In this document: in pieces, positions 34,491 to 46,490 of the stretch
How positions within the stretch are numbered: the stretch's first letter is position 1
Layout: the number at the start of each line of letters is the position of its first letter
From: Hymenolepis diminuta
Lineage: Eukaryota > Platyhelminthes > Cestoda > Cyclophyllidea > Hymenolepididae
Direction: 5' to 3'
Length of the DNA: 64,000 nucleotides
Assembly (NCBI GenBank): GCA_900708905.1
Contig: CAADRB010000025.1
Location: forward strand, 1,359,211 to 1,423,210
The notes under the pieces: model-generated
What the model was told of the DNA's origin: nothing
Database searches by the model: none
Seen by the model: the letters and a program-made list of their open reading frames with translations, nothing else
Made by a program: the position numbers and the translations under genes

Positions 34491-37400
34491 GCACGTTTCA
34501 TCCGATTTCTAGTTCACTATTTTATGACATTAGGTAGCCGGGGCGATTATTTATCTATCCCTCTGCATTCTACCGGTGAAAATTTGATGAAAACCAACTG
34601 TCTGGTTTGTGTTTTAGGAAGATACATATCCAATTTAGATACACATTTCTAGACTTTTCTGGACCTATCAATAAACCACATGTTAAAATTCATTTAATAG
34701 GTCCCTTTGTGGGGTCAATGCTTCGTGTCTAATAACTGTTTCAGGATATCATTAGGTCGCTATCATGGACGGAGCAATTTTTGTCTTGTAAATCATTCCA
34801 AATTTACTAATTTTCCAAAATTGTAGCCTAAATATATTTTTGCAAAAATAATTAATCAGCTAAATATAGAAATTGGTTTATTTAAAAACTACTATTTATT
34901 TTTTGGATGCAACAATGGAATAATTGAACATTGCCATAGTAACGTAGTAGTAACATTAAAAAATACTTCAATTTATTTTGTAAACCAATAGACAATTTAA
35001 ATATAGTAAAACTGTCGAGTAATTTTCAAATAGAAATTCTAAACAGAGTTTATTTCATGTTAGGTTTACCCAAAATGCAGTGAGATGCGGATTGGTGTTT
35101 AAAAGGTTTGACAAAAAATTATCTCATTGCTATAATGCAATCTCATAATTTCATGGGAAAATGTAAATAAAATGTAATTCTCAGACTTTGATGGCTTTGG
35201 GCTATCTTACTTCCAAGATAAAAGAATATCAGTCAGACTTGATCTGCTGATGATAAAGAGAGATAAATCTTTTACAACAGCTTGAAAAATGATCGTTTGT
35301 AAGACGTGTATTCATCGGTAGGTGAATTCTAGTGAGCTCCAATGTACTATGTCAGCATTGCAAAACAGTTTTTGCTATCTAAGACGACACATCTATTTAG
35401 CGGATGAATTGGTCGAAAAACTCTGAACGTCGTAGACATAAGTTCTCTCATGAACCATTGGGACAAATCTTGAACATTTTACTTTGAAACAGTTGAATTT
35501 AACAAAGCAAACCACACCAATTATATAAAAATCACAATTCAGTGCTTCCAGAATTTAAATAACTCTTCATATTCTAATTTCAAAATCCACTTCTCCTCAA
35601 TCCCCTCCTATTTCGTTCCTCAATGAACCATTTTAATGTTACCCGAGTTCTGATGCTGTTGCATGATTACGATAGGTAAGTCTTTTTGCTTTGACATGAG
35701 TAATAATGCTAACACTAATTGTGTTTTAATCACAAATATAATAAAACAAAATTTAGAAAAAGAAGAATCGTCTATTCTTCGTCAATTTATCTTTAACATC
35801 CTATTAATAGTACAGCAAGAAAAATAAATTCCTATATAGTGAATGTATAATTTCATAAGTTTATGCATCACAAAATTATTATAAATTCCCTATGATGATA
35901 TTAAAATAGAGTCAGAGGTCTCAACAACGCGGAGCTTGAGACAATAAATCCTTTTTATAACGATAAAAATTTTCATTCATTCATTTTTACTGCATTAATA
36001 ATGTACAAATTGCAGGTCACAGAAATGAGTACAGTCTCACTCTTTCCATCTTTATTAAAAATTTTCCCATAAGCATTCGTTCGGCTTCATTTAATTGGGA
36101 ATAGAAATGTGCAAGAAGTACATTCAGGGTGGAAAGGCAGGAAGAACCTGTGAGCTTCATTTCTTATCGATTTTGCTCTTAGCTTTCCAAAGTTCCCTTG
36201 GGAGATGCTCCCATGTGAATTCTCGATCGCCTCTCCTCACTCATTTGCGTGCCTGCATGCGTTGCTAGTTAAAACAAGTGAGTTCATGATTTTATCAATT
36301 TTCTGCTAGTTAACAATATTTCCTGTTTTATCTCTTTTCATTACAAAACAACAGAAGCATACACTGTGATGTTCCACTTTTGGTTTCTGTAACGTTTGCA
36401 TTTGTTCAATTCTTTGTCCCGTTCTTGTCTTGCCTTAATGAGTTCGTGGTGGATGATTTAAACCACTGCGCTTATAACTAAAGCTAAAAGATGTTTGTTA
36501 GGCAAAGATTACAGCTAAGGGGATGGCGATGTAGAACTTTATTATCAGAAGGTAGAAAGGTGGCAGAGACTGTCACAACTTTTATTATGTGAGAAGCAGG
36601 GGTAACAGAGAAAATCGGTTAATAGCTTAAAGACTCCGTGAAGGAGGTGGAAACCGGAGATAAATCGAGATGCAGCTGCGTATAAATCTGAGATAAAATT
36701 CTTAATGATTTTTTCGTTGAGAAATAGCTAACCATCTATTAAAAGCACAAGAGTGCATTAAAACCCATACCGTCAGAGGTACTACCCACGGAATGTTAAT
36801 AGCGCAATTTAAACCTAATATTGATGACATTAGTAAATCACTTTACATGATTTGATTGACGTGAACCCAGAAAAGTAGAAGATTGCTAAAGACGCACTTT
36901 TAAAGTCAGATTTCGACCTAGAGATCTTCATCGGTACTAGGTCAAAAATCAAACTGAATTGACATATTTATAGTACATATATATATATATATATATTCCA
37001 CTATTTTAACTCATTCCGAATTTCCACTTTGCATAAAAAATGGCGATGCTTTAACGAAGCAGTCTCTAATCTGTAGGATATTAAATTTTAATTTAGATGA
37101 ACAAAAAGAAGGCAGTAGGAATAAAAGATGTAATTTCTAATTTATTAAGCCTCTCATTTTTTCACTGAGGAGTGAGATGAACAGAGGCCGTGAAATTAGG
37201 ATAAATCCCCCATCTTTCTTCCAGAATTAAAAAAAGATTTACACTTACTCATTTTATTTTTCATTTTTTAAATTCTCAAGTTAGTTGAAGCTACAACAGG
37301 ATCATAAAGTCTAACCAGAGTGAATTATTTATGAGGGTTGTTGAAAAACGACTATAGTCTAGTTGATTAACTTTGTGGAATGAAGGCGGTTTGCCGCACA

Positions 37401-39805
37401 GTTGAAATTAAAATAATTTTTGAATCATTGTTAAATGGAGCAGCTAAGGAGTGATTAAAAATAATTTGAGTAACCGGATAGGGATTTATTCAAGTTGAAA
37501 TTATTTGTTACATCGAAACAAAAAACTGAAAAAAAATGAAAAAGACATTATTTCAGGGTGCTTGAGAAGTAGTTTCAGTTATTACAATCGGCGAATTTAA
37601 TATTTTATGCATTTTTATAGCAAAAGAATATGAGAAGGACGCACATATCCGAGGTTTTTATTAAAAACTGATTTGTATTCGTTTTTTGTCTACACTTTCT
37701 TAAAACTTTCCCGACTAGATTATGGTATCTGTGGCCTTGACTTCTGCATGACATTTTCACTGGTCTAAGGATCGATTTGAGCCTGTGGATCTGTAATGAT
37801 CCTCCAGTAGCTTAACATTCAAAGAACCGGTTTACAAATCCCATTGAATTATACTAACCTCGCACACAACATTTTTCAACTTGAAACATTTGTCAGTCTT
37901 AAAAGAAGTGGATCCAGAATACACTTTCAGCAATGTTTTGTACTTGTATTGATTTTAAAAAGCATTTTCGGAATCCGAATAGATGAAATGGTTCTCTCCA
38001 TCTGAAGAGTAATTGAAAACTCCCTTCTCCTCCTAACAAGTTTATACTGAGTTCTGCTCGAATTGGTGAGAATAATGTCCAGAGAAGTAATGTAAAATAA
38101 GGTTTGAAAAGTTGCAGTTTGAAATCTGTAGTATTTGAGTCGAAATCCCAGTTGTACCAGTAAATGGTACAATTTACTGAGACAATCGTTACATAACTCT
38201 TTCACCCAATCTAAGCCATGCATCTTTTTCTGATCTAGCCGAAGAAAGGTGGAAACTCGCTTCTAAGTCTTTCTAAGGCGTATATTCATCTGTTGAATTG
38301 CGGAAATAAAATTTCCATCAAGAGTCTTCCCAGAAAGTTATTCAAATATTCTGGTCCTCTGGAAGCGCAAACATCGAGTCTTTTCACTGAAATCTGTGAT
38401 AGGTTTACGTCTCTTGTAGCTAGATACATACCTTTGAAATAATTATGCTATTTTATTTTAAGTGACAACTTGGTAATCTTTAATAGAAATTCTACCTGCA
38501 CCAGTCACTAATTAAACTTATTAGCATTACTACCGTAGATGCGAACAACTGATAAGTAATTTATTAATCTGTGTTTGCAATCTGGTTGTTTCTTTTTATC
38601 CAACTTTGAATGTATTTCAATTTTGTTGATTCTCACGCATTTTTAAGTTGATCTAGGGACAGGATGGCTGTTTACGGCATAGCTTTTCATACTTAAAAAG
38701 AGGATTAAAAGCATCACGCAAGCCTCATAAAACTGATTAAGAGGGGGCAGTATCCATTTCGATTGATTCTGCTTCACGATATATGTGGTATTGGGTAATT
38801 AAGGTGGATAATTGGTTTAAAAATTGGCTGAAGATGAGGTTTAAAGGAGATCATAAAAGATAACCTCTGAGGTTTGTATTAACAATGCTCACTACTATTC
38901 CAATGCTGTGAGCCTTGTTAGATAAAAGAGACTTCATGACCAATATACTAAATTTGTAAAGAAGAAATTTGAAATGTAAGTTTTCTTATGGTTATTCACA
39001 ATTCAAGGCTGCTCTGCGAAATGGAGCGGAAATAAACATCTCTGAAAAACTTCCGTAAATGTGAATTACAACCAGCACATCAAAGTGCAAGAGAAATTAA
39101 TCCTAGGAATGGTAACATCAAGTGCTCGAAGGGCAACAGCCAAATTCCACAGACATCTCCCTGTAATGCAGTAAAATTTGAAGTACTGAAAGTGAGCTAT
39201 GCTAAGACTGTTAGCTGCTTAATATCATGGAAGATCAATTCGTCTTCTCAACCATTGGATGAAAAAATGAATTGGAGTGACAAGACCGGCACCCTTGATT
39301 AAAGTAGCCGGTAAATGGACATAGTAGACATGCATTTACTGCATTACAGGGGACATGAACTGCCCATTTAGTAAATATTATACAATTCGAAACCTATAAT
39401 CCAATAGAGTAAGACTATTTGATACCTTGACATTGCCATCAGCATCTTTTTGATCCCCTTCCCTTTATCATTTATTGAACTAACTTCAGCTTTTTCCCGC
39501 AGTTAAAGATTGCAATTTTTTTGTATTATTATGGGTAATAGTCAAAGGGAACCTCGTTTCTGTTGTCATCTTTTGTCATCTATCGAAGAAATTAGAATTG
39601 ATCCGATAGAATGTATGAAATGGTAGCTGACAGTACGAATCTTGATGACAGCTTAACTAAATAGAATAGTCTTCAATTCCTGCATGAGTGTATGAAATTT
39701 TCCAAAGCAAATACTTAACAACTAGGAGTATTTGAATAAGATACAGCATCGAGAAACCCAATGGAACTAAATAACACCAAGATTTGTTTAATTATGAAAT
39801 AACAC
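34491..39805. other. Intergenic, nothing recognised
   Basis: AT-rich, with a TA microsatellite at about 36976-36996 and a GACCTAG/CTAGGTC stem-loop at 36915-36943. No coding region is supported. Confidence 0.45.
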
Positions 39806-39985
39806 TGTAGTGGATGCTATACAAATACGCCATTTTTCTAAACCTTAGTACTCCTCTTAGAAGTTCATCTAGCCTCTGGCAGAATCCTCGAGTATGAATT
39901 TGCCCCCAAAATTAGCCAGAATATATCCACAGTAGCAAGAACAAAGAAGATATGGAGTGGAGAGAGTTTATCGCAAACTCTGGTT
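39806..39985 (-). mobile_element. Truncated 3' LTR of a gypsy element
   Basis: It begins (plus strand) TGTAGTGGATGCTATACA and then follows the first half of the solo LTR at 60333 block by block: CCTTAGTACTCCTCTTAGAA / GGTAATCCTCCTAAGCAG, AAAATTAGCCAG / AAAATTAGCTAG, AGTAGCAAGAACAAAGAAG / AGTAGTGAGAACAAGAGAG, and GAGTGGAGAGAGT / GCGTGGAGAGGGT. Similarity stops near 39985, so the promoter half of the LTR is missing. Confidence 0.6.
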
Positions 39986-41255
39986 TAATGTCACATGGTT
40001 AGTCATTAAATATAATCAACACTACGGTGTAGGAATATTGATTGAAGGTTGACTTGGAAGACTTCCGCTCGTACGGCCGCACTTGCTTGCTAAGCGATCG
40101 GTAGTATCGCCGTACTTTTCAGAATGCTCAAGTATACGCGAGATTCCCTTAATCAGCTCTGATCGTGTTGCAAACTCTACAGTACTCCCCTCTAGAGCGT
40201 CGTTAGATAGCGGAAAGGTAGAAAAAACGCTCGATAATTAGTTATTGTACATATCGGGTCAGTCGGGAAGGCAAAGTAACTCTTCGGCCGCAACGAATGC
40301 GAGAAATTTTGTATCGAGGTTATCAATAAGGTGGAATGGCAATGTTAACAGTACCTTGGGGTGGGGACTGGGCTGGAAGAGGGAAAGGCTGTACAGTATC
40401 TTTAGAGGAGGGCTGAGTAGGAGTGTTGGATTAGTATATATTATGAGAGGGCACAGCAAGTGGAGGGCTAGGAAGTATAGAATTAGAGTTTACAAGCTGT
40501 AAGTCGTCGACAATATATGTTGGCGGTTTGGCTGCTTGATTTCCGGATTGAGATTTTCATGCATCTTTAGTCTATTCTTCCGTCATCTGCTTCATGCTGG
40601 ATTTTGACGCATCATTAACTGCAAGTAGGTTTCAAATGTCAAGTTTTCTCAAGAGTGTTTCTTTTAGTAGGTCTGAGGGCTGCAATTTAGGATTGATGAT
40701 TTGGAGTTTAGTGGACGGTGATGGATCCTGTGAAGAGGTTGGCGTGTTAATGGAGATCGGCTTTGTAGCATTGATCCTTGCAGACTCCCATTTCTGGTGA
40801 AGTTATGAAGTTTGGGAACAAGCAACAGGTTAATGTGGATTAGGTAATGTTGGCACCTTGTCATCCTTCGTAGTAGAAGCTGGTGTATGGGACTCTTGCG
40901 TTGGGTGGCCGATTGGGACGGTTTTGCAGTAGGTTTTGGTATCTTCCTCCTTCGCTTGTCTGTGTTTTGCGGGAGGTGGTAGGATGTTCTAGTAGAAAGT
41001 CGTGAATATCCTCTTGTGCAAGATTAGAGTCCTCAGGTTATTCCGAAAGTTCTTGAAAGACTTCTCGTATATCAATTTGGAACCACTCGGTATCGAATTC
41101 CGTCGCTGGGTTGGTTGTTTTGGAGGGTTGTTCGCAGTTAGGTTCAAGATTCTGTCGTGTTCAAGTCCATGGCTTATGGGAGTTTAAATAACATAGAGAG
41201 GCGTATGAAGATTGAAAATATGATTGGTTGTTGCTTGCAGGGTCAGGCCGGTGGA
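39986..41255 (-). pseudogene. Decayed coding-like segment inside the LTR element
   Basis: This stretch lies where protease, RT and integrase should be, but none of their motifs is visible. On the minus strand it shows runs of protein-like composition in shifting frames, for example EFDTEWFQIDIREVFQELSE near 41090, a long Pro/Ser/Gln-rich stretch (40360-40800) and a charged run containing ELIKGISRILEHSEKYG near 40150. Stops and frameshifts interrupt it. I do not recognise the protein. It may be a different ORF of a non-autonomous element, a captured host gene or a retropseudogene. Confidence 0.35.
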
Positions 41256-42086
41256 TTAAAGAGAGCATTTTTCTTCAGAACGAGGGATAACGCTGACTTC
41301 AGAACGGATGGAATTTCCCTGAGAAGTCATCGTGTCAGCCTTGCAGCCTGGTTGACATTTCTTGGCGCTATCTCCATAGGTCTTATGATAGTAGCAAATT
41401 TGATTTCGATGTTTAGAAGAGCTACCGAATCGTTTCAGGAAACGAGAACGTTGTCTGCTACCACGTTGCGAGGTGTTTGGCACGAGCAGATAGTTTCTCC
41501 AGCAACTTTGTTAAAACATCAGGCTGCTGTGCGATGACGGGACTAGCAGCTGATGTTCTCACCGCATAAAAATACATGGCCGATCGATAAGTTCTTGAAT
41601 TTTGTCTGCCAATTCAGATAATTTATCAAGAGTCCATCTGATAGCATTGATAGTTCGATATGTCGCTACATTTACAGGAAGACACTTCATACATATCTGT
41701 CTCAGTATCATGTCATCTACCTTAGTCCCACCAACGAGGGATCGCATATGACGAAGAGGTTGAGGAGTGCGATCTCCTAGTTCGACTTGTGACAACAGTT
41801 ACTGTGGACGTTTCTCCTGAGAATCAGAGGGAAAATCATTGACAGCTCTTTTAAATTTGTTATAAGGGTTCCCCTCTAGTGCTTTGTTGATGATGTCGAT
41901 GACCTGAGAGACGACATCGGTTGCGAGAGCAGAAAAAGCATGTTGAAGCACTGTTTTCTGCTTGTTAATGCACCGTACCCGAAAACTATTCTCTAGTTCT
42001 CTAAACCAGAAGTATGGGTTCTTTGGGTGGAAGACATGATAAGTGATAGGAGCGGCCACTGCGTTCACCACAGGCTCATTGGACAT
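41256..42086 (-). pseudogene. Degenerate gag of a CsRn1-type gypsy retrotransposon
   Basis: It begins at an ATG (42086) followed by MSNEPVVNAVAAPI, then the conserved Gag stretch FWFRELENSFRVR, LATDVV, SQVELGDRTPQPL, CLPVNV and TLDKLSELADKIQE. Near the end CYYHKTYGDSAKKCQPGC gives a C-x2-H-x9-C-x3-C knuckle, the CHCC form described for the CsRn1 clade, in place of the usual CCHC. An in-frame TAA (41801-41799) and at least one later frameshift break it, so it cannot make Gag. EVSVIP soon after resembles the protease start. Confidence 0.8.
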
Positions 42087-42230
42087 TATTTTTGGCTGAA
42101 GAGAGTAATTTAGGGGCAAATAGAAAAAACTGGTAAAGGTAATCGGAGAAAGGAAAGAATCACCAGATGTGTTATGCAGAGAGAGAAAATCACAGTCTCA
42201 GAGAGAGAAGGATTATGTCAGGCTGGGCAG

Positions 42231-42248
42231 ATCACGTCAAGGTCACCA
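42231..42248 (-). other. Primer-binding site, tRNA-Trp type
   Basis: Minus strand TGGTGACCTTGACGTGAT, four bases after the LTR end. It matches the complement of the 3' end of animal tRNA-Trp (TGGTGACCCCGACGTGAT) except at two positions. A tRNA-Trp primer is a trait of the CsRn1 clade of Ty3/gypsy elements, first described in Clonorchis. Confidence 0.7.
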
Positions 42249-42252
42249 ACTC

Positions 42253-42268
42253 TGTAGCGGATACTACA
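42253..42268 (-). mobile_element. Remnant end of the 5' LTR
   Basis: TGTAGCGGATACTACA is a near-palindrome. The same motif ends the solo LTR (TGTAGCAGATGCTACA at 60333) and the 3' LTR remnant (39806). Sequence beyond 42270 no longer matches those LTRs, so the 5' LTR seems cut off almost completely. Confidence 0.55.
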
Positions 42269-42269
42269 A

Positions 42270-45200
42270 CACATTAAAATTCATGGCTGTTATTGACAGT
42301 AAGAATGATTTAATGCCTGAATACACGTCACAGTTATTATATGATGAATATGAAATTGATTGCATACACAAGGAATAATGACAAGCAAATAACAGAGAAA
42401 ACTCATTATTTTAATTTATCAAAACAGTGCTTTAAACAAATCAAGAAGAGGTCAAGAATATCTATACCCGAAGTATGAAATTAGGAAATGATTAAGAAAA
42501 CAAAATGGGAATGCTGACGTGATTGAATAAACATCAAAACAAATTTTTATTCGAAAGGTTTATAATTAAGCTGCACTCTTACGTTATGAGAAAGTATTAA
42601 GATTTATAAAAGTTTATAAATCAGTTCTTCTAAATTTATGAGTGCGACGCCATTAAATAAATGAACAAGTGGACGCAATTCCAGCCCAAAATAGCTCAGA
42701 AATTAATTAGGGATTTTTTCCAGTAAGAAATTTGCATTTGGGGACTAGAACAATTAGTCGAACGAAGTATTCAAATGCTATTTGTGGCTATTTGTTATTC
42801 AGTTTCTAAGTTGACAGTGAATCTTTTTTCAGTGAAGTTCTTCTTCTGACTTTCTTGATTTCAGCTGCAAGAAATGACCTATCTTCATCTTTTGAATATA
42901 AAATTGAAAGATACATGTCAGCTGTCCTAAAGCAGCTGGTACACCTATCTCCAATTGATCAGTATAAATACTAATACTATGTATTTAAAGAGCCTATACA
43001 GCATAGGAATAGGATAATAGCAAGCTTAACATTCTAGCTCTGATGCAATGAAGAGGGAGAGTTCTGCGAGGTTTTTTGTCTTCTTTTCTGTATTTCGGCA
43101 TTCCTTTCCAGCTTTGATATAGTTTTGAAGGTAATATTTTAGCCTCATTTCTTTGAGTAGCCTTAAATTTTGAGTTATTGAATGAAATTACACATCCGAA
43201 GGCAAAAAAACCCAAGAAGAGTTGTTGTATAGCCAATTTCTTTTGTGCACGCCTGGTGTATTTGATATTGAGACTCATAAGTTAACCGAGCGCCCGAGTA
43301 GCAGTCAGTACTACATTGCCATAGTTTCATTTGAATCAGCATCCACTCTCTAAGCTGTTCATTCATTCTGAACAACGTTTTTTACTGCTATATAGTTTTT
43401 TAATAACAAAATTGGAGTGCACACGATAGTGGAGAATTCGAAGGGTTACAAGAGTTGTATTCCTGAAAGTTTGCAATATTCATCTCTCTGAAGGTTGTTG
43501 CCTATTTTATGCCGACGTTGTTTTCAGTTAACTAGAATTAGTTATTTCCATCCACTGTTTAATTATTGTCCATTGCGGAGCGGAAAAATTACAATTATGA
43601 GATCCTTGCAATTTTAAAGGTATAGTTAATTGCTTCTTGAGCCGGTTTTCCGTGGTTCAAACTTCTCTAACCCGAAAGATTCTTTTGAGTTATCTGGTTC
43701 CATGGAGAATTAAGAAAAGTTTACATTAAGGAAAATCAACCAGGACGCCAAGTAGGTATTCGGTTTGGAGAAGCCACTACGGCTAAAACAGTCAACAGTC
43801 AACGATAACTCCTGCTTCTAATAGTGTAAATCCCCATCTCAGGGAAGTTCAAGCAAATACGATGATGTGTGAAACTGCCGACTGTATACGAATTAAAAGG
43901 TGAATAGAAAGCAATATTCTTTCACCATTGTTTCTCAGTCGCAATGATCAACAAGGACTTTCAGCACCAAATTTCAAACTAAGCGCTATTAAAGACAAGA
44001 GTTATTGAAACTCCTCATATTGGAATGTCATCCTTAACTTAAATATCGGAATTAGTGCAAGAATCTTCAAAAGATCGTTTAAGATAAGAACAGTAAGATA
44101 TGTTCCCCGGGGTAAGAAGAGAAAAGGAATTATTCTGGATCTCAAGGACCGAATTTCCCTAACTTCTTTCCAAATTGTACCTGTGCATTAGCTTATGCGA
44201 AGAGTACATTATATACTATATTCATTTATATGCAGACACAAATAAACTTCTGGATATGATCCCTAGATTCGGAGTTGACCGAATGGTAGATTCAGCACGA
44301 GAATTTGGTCACACTGTCTCCGTGCAGCTACCTCTCTAGAAAGCCATAGAGAAACTGCAAGATATCTGCTAAGTTGCATTCAGATCAACAGAGTTTAATA
44401 GATACTACTACATGCAAGGAGACATAACTTTTACAACTTTGCCTTTTGCCAAGGCTTTAGTAAAAGGCTTTGCTGTAGTATAATATACATCAATAAAACT
44501 GGCGATTTCGAAGGTGAGTTAAATGAATAACGATTTGCTAATTTTAGTTCTTTAATAACACACTCAGCTAAATGCCAGTGTTTAAGCGTTTGCCTATTAA
44601 TTAGGTTTTATGACAGTCACTCCTTCAGTAGTAGTGAGTAGGTAAATATTTCAGCCAGACAATGACTCTTGTCCAAAGGTACATAAAGAGCAACAAGCCC
44701 AATGATAAAATGCATTGATCACAGTCTGCACAGTAGAATGTGCGACGATTTTATCAAACCGCATGCATTTTTCAACTCCTAATCCTGGGAAAGTCAGGAG
44801 GAATATAAAGGATCAATTATTTTAGACGAAAGTCTCTTTAAGTATTTGTGGACCATTTTGAGAAGCCACTTTTCATCTAACAATTCCACTTAATTTTGAA
44901 CAATAGTTTCAAACTCCTCTTACATCTTCTCCCTTTTAAATTATGATCTTCCCTTTTCCCTCAGTTTTAAATCTTGTGATTGCTTTTCCTATTGCCTTGA
45001 GATCCCTTAATTCAATTATTCAATGAATTTCATAAAGAAAACAGTCCCATCCACTTCTTGGAATCTTGGCGATGATATTCGATGAAAAAGTAACTTTTAT
45101 TATCAGTCTTGTTTTTTTAAAATTTAGGTTACCAAACTGATGGTCGTTCTGATGTCTTCTCGTATAGGATGATTGAAAAGGGTCTCTCTATTTTAAACTA

Positions 45201-45776
45201 TTAACTTTCATTTTAAAAGAAAACAAATATAATGCGAGGTTATTTCTAAAAATTGAATTTTACACAAGTAATCATTTTCTCGTGAGACACTCTGAGTAAG
45301 CATTTCTACAATAGTCCACCATCATCTTTGCACTGCAAAAACTTGCTTTCGAAATACGTAGTAAGTTGATAACTTGACACTTCTTCAATACATATCTAAT
45401 TTTCAATCATCTAGCAGAACCAGGAAAATATTTACGAAATTACATCGATTAGGTCTGATAAGATGTAATCTTGAAAGATGCCCATATTGAAGAGTAGATG
45501 AGAAAATCTACCAATCATTTGGCTACTAAATCAATGTCAGTTTCAATTGATCTTTTCATTCAGACATTAGATCTATTGACAGCTATAAATTCCACAAAGC
45601 TTACATTCCGCTGACAATTATTACCTAAATGAAACAGACATCATTTATTTGCAAAGAGAGTATTAAAATCATATACTCTTATCATTCAGTTACTTTCAAT
45701 TTCTTTCCTTCTTCCAGTAATCACCTTCTCTGTGCATCAGACCATATCCAGGAGAGAGGGAGCAAATGAACTAAGA
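42270..45776. other. Intergenic, nothing recognised
   Basis: AT-rich. There are short ORFs up to 94 codons with no known motif. No repeat block from the SINE or LTR families was seen here. Confidence 0.45.
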
Positions 45777-46490
45777 TTGAAAGCTCCTTCCACTGACGGC
45801 ATCTGCTTTGTATGGGTGTTAATGAGAGTCAGCCAAAAAATGCTTATATACGCCCAGGTAAACTGAAAAATAGGCATCAATCAAAAGAGAAGGAGGGGAA
45901 CCTGACTTAGAAATTTGAAAGTACCCCTTCTTCCTGTGTTATTCCCCTTTGACATTCGAAAGCTGTCCTCGTGTGTCCTCTGCTCCAATTTATCTCCATG
46001 AAAGTGCCCTTTCTTCTCGTGTTTTCTTATCCCCTTTGACATTCAAAAACTGTCCTCGTGTCTTCTTTGCTCCAATTTATCTCCATGCTATCAATTGATA
46101 GGTACCTAAATATATGAGGTCTTAACCGTAGGATTTTCACAGTAGTTAACGAAATATTACTGTGAATAACTGTATAAATGCTAATTGTAGCACCCACATA
46201 GGGAAGTAAAATTTGGCTTTATCACTTTTAGTGAGAAGTGATGCATAAAATCCTAAGGTCAGAAGTTTCTTATACCTTCAAATGTCACTGTTACAATTGT
46301 CACCTCAACGTCTCAAATAATTTCAAAATGAAGCTGACAAATTAAGATTGAAGACGTTTCCAAATGGCGGTATCTGCTGTTCATGTCAACCAAACAAATA
46401 TTTACGCATGCCCAAATAAGCATGACAAATATTCATCCACCTAGAGAATGAAGGGAAGCCAACTTAGATAGTAAAGGGAAAGTGTCAAAG
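45777..46490. repeat. Older direct duplication around the tandem repeat
   Basis: 45777-45920 and 46345-46490 share ordered blocks: ACGGCATCTGCTTTG / GCGGTATCTGCTGTT, ATATACGCCCAGGTAAAC / TTTACGCATGCCCAAATAAG, and GGGGAACCTGACTTAGA / GGGAAGCCAACTTAGA. They are diverged but in the same order and spacing. Confidence 0.45.
45917..46086. repeat. Tandem duplication, two units of about 85 nt
   Basis: Unit 1 is 45917-45999 and unit 2 is 46000-46086. Both contain GAAAGTRCCCYTTCTTC, CCCCTTTGACATTC, CTGTCCTCGTGT and GCTCCAATTTATCTCCATG. Identity is high, so the event looks recent. A further partial match, TGACATTCGAAAGCTGTTCT, lies near 46600. Confidence 0.75.

Noticed and set aside
36909..36950. Hammerhead-ribozyme-like sequence on the minus strand (CCGATGA...GAAA)
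   Set aside because: The core has a change at a critical position, stem II is weak, and I could not form stem I with a cleavage site.
41157..41537. 126-codon plus-strand ORF
   Set aside because: It lies antisense to the degenerate gag, which has clear family motifs on the minus strand.
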